This document shows positions 4,499-5,005 of a stretch of DNA of 5,005 nt, in pieces. Position 1 is the first letter of the stretch. Each line of letters starts with the position of its first letter. The stretch lies in the NCBI GenBank assembly GCA_030655795.1, contig JAUSPJ010000398.1, forward strand, positions 1-5,005, written 5' to 3'. The notes under the pieces are model-generated. The model was not told where the DNA came from. It worked only from the letters and a program-made list of their open reading frames with translations, and searched no databases. Source of the stretch: Fidelibacterota bacterium (GTDB taxonomy: Bacteria; Fidelibacterota; UBA2242). The translations under genes were made by a program, and so were the position numbers.

Positions 4499-5005
4499 TA
4501 TGCTTTGACCAGTATGGTTTGCAGTTTGCGGGTTGCCCGAAACAGATACCGCTTCACGGTACCTTCGGTGCAGTCGAGTAACGCAGCAATGTCTTTGATC
4601 TTTTTGCCCTCGTAGTGTTTGAGAATAAACACGATGCGCTGCTGAGATGATAATTGCAGTAAGGCCCGGTCGATTTCTTCCCGCAGGGATGAGTTCAGGG
4701 TGGCCTGGTCAGGCTCGTTGGATTCATCGGCGGGCAGGGTTTCCCAGAGATAATCATCTTCACCGGGATCTACGATCGTCATCCGCTTGGCCTTGCGATA
4801 GTAATTAAACGCCTGGTTTGCCAGGATGCGGTACACCCAGGTGAAAAACTCACTTTCGAACCGGAAAGAATCAATTTTGCGATAAACCTTAATAAATGTT
4901 TCCTGATACAGATCTTCCGCGTCCTGATAATTTTTGGTGAAATGGAAGGCCAGCCCCATGACTCTTTCGCCATATCTGCTCATGATTTGCTGGAAGGCCA
5001 TTTCG
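4498..5005 (-). CDS. ECF-type RNA polymerase sigma factor (sigma-70 family), N-terminus beyond window edge
   Basis: This is a two-domain alternative sigma factor that directs RNA polymerase to a small stress or surface regulon. Numbering from the Met at 5001, region 2 spans about 5-75. It includes the core-binding helix DAEDLYQETFIKVYR (27-41) and the promoter-melting helix FFTWVYRILANQAFNYYRK (52-70). An acidic linker (79-106) follows. Region 4 spans about 107-163, with LSSQQRIVFILKHYEGKKIK and the helix-turn-helix DIAALLDCTEGTVKRYLFRA. The Met at 5001 is probably internal: the preceding codon is GAA, and ECF proteins usually have several residues (for example a GDxxAF stretch) before AFQQI. 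The true start is therefore likely just outside. Only an estimated 10-20 residues are missing. The autoregulated promoter expected upstream is not in the window. The anti-sigma gene directly downstream supports the assignment. The ECF subgroup cannot be named by eye. Confidence 0.95.
   Translation of the reverse strand, partial: EMAFQQIMSRYGERVMGLAFHFTKNYQDAEDLYQETFIKVYRKIDSFRFESEFFTWVYRILANQAFNYYRKAKRMTIVDPGEDDYLWETLPADESNEPDQATLNSSLREEIDRALLQLSSQQRIVFILKHYEGKKIKDIAALLDCTEGTVKRYLFRATRKLQTILVKA

Overview
This window looks like chromosomal DNA from a Gram-negative-type bacterium of moderate GC content. It may belong to the Fibrobacterota-Chlorobiota-Bacteroidota (FCB) superphylum or a neighbouring lineage such as Calditrichota or KSB1. 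That placement is inference from three things: a GroES-family protein with an enlarged roof loop, an ECF sigma operon carrying secreted toast-rack/DUF4097 proteins, and a weak TAnnTTTG-like promoter element. No marker gene fixes the phylum. There are no tRNA or rRNA genes, CRISPR arrays or mobile elements.

Layout. Positions 1-567 (minus) hold the N-terminal 60% or so of thioredoxin reductase (trxB), which runs off the left edge. Positions 568-832 are a divergent intergenic region with a strong trxB Shine-Dalgarno site, a small hairpin and weak promoter candidates. Positions 833-1204 (plus) encode a GroES-family protein. A convergent junction at 1203-1302 carries a rho-independent terminator that works on the minus strand, plus a second palindrome. 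From 5005 down to about 1264, everything is one minus-strand operon: ECF sigma factor (truncated at the right edge), zinc-type anti-sigma factor with one membrane segment and a C-terminal HEAT-like domain, an exported DUF4097 beta-solenoid with 14 SGGDI motifs, and an exported LiaF-like toast-rack protein.

How the genes fit together. The four operon genes are packed with gaps of 11 and 14 bases and then either a 4-base overlap or a 29-base gap. The obvious reading is an envelope-stress or surface-sensing module. The anti-sigma factor would hold the sigma factor at the membrane and sense through its extracytoplasmic domain, and the two exported solenoid proteins would be its effectors or sensors. 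DUF4097 and LiaF-type proteins also occur together in Firmicutes lia operons (LiaG and LiaF), where a two-component system drives them. Here an ECF sigma/anti-sigma pair takes that place.

The most unusual point is the end of the LiaF-like gene. It stops at a TAA (1303-1305), but the same frame continues for 12 more codons encoding IGLGSVDIEWID, a clear copy of the protein's own GLG repeat, before a TGA and then the operon terminator. The gene therefore appears to carry a single nonsense codon inside its last beta strand.
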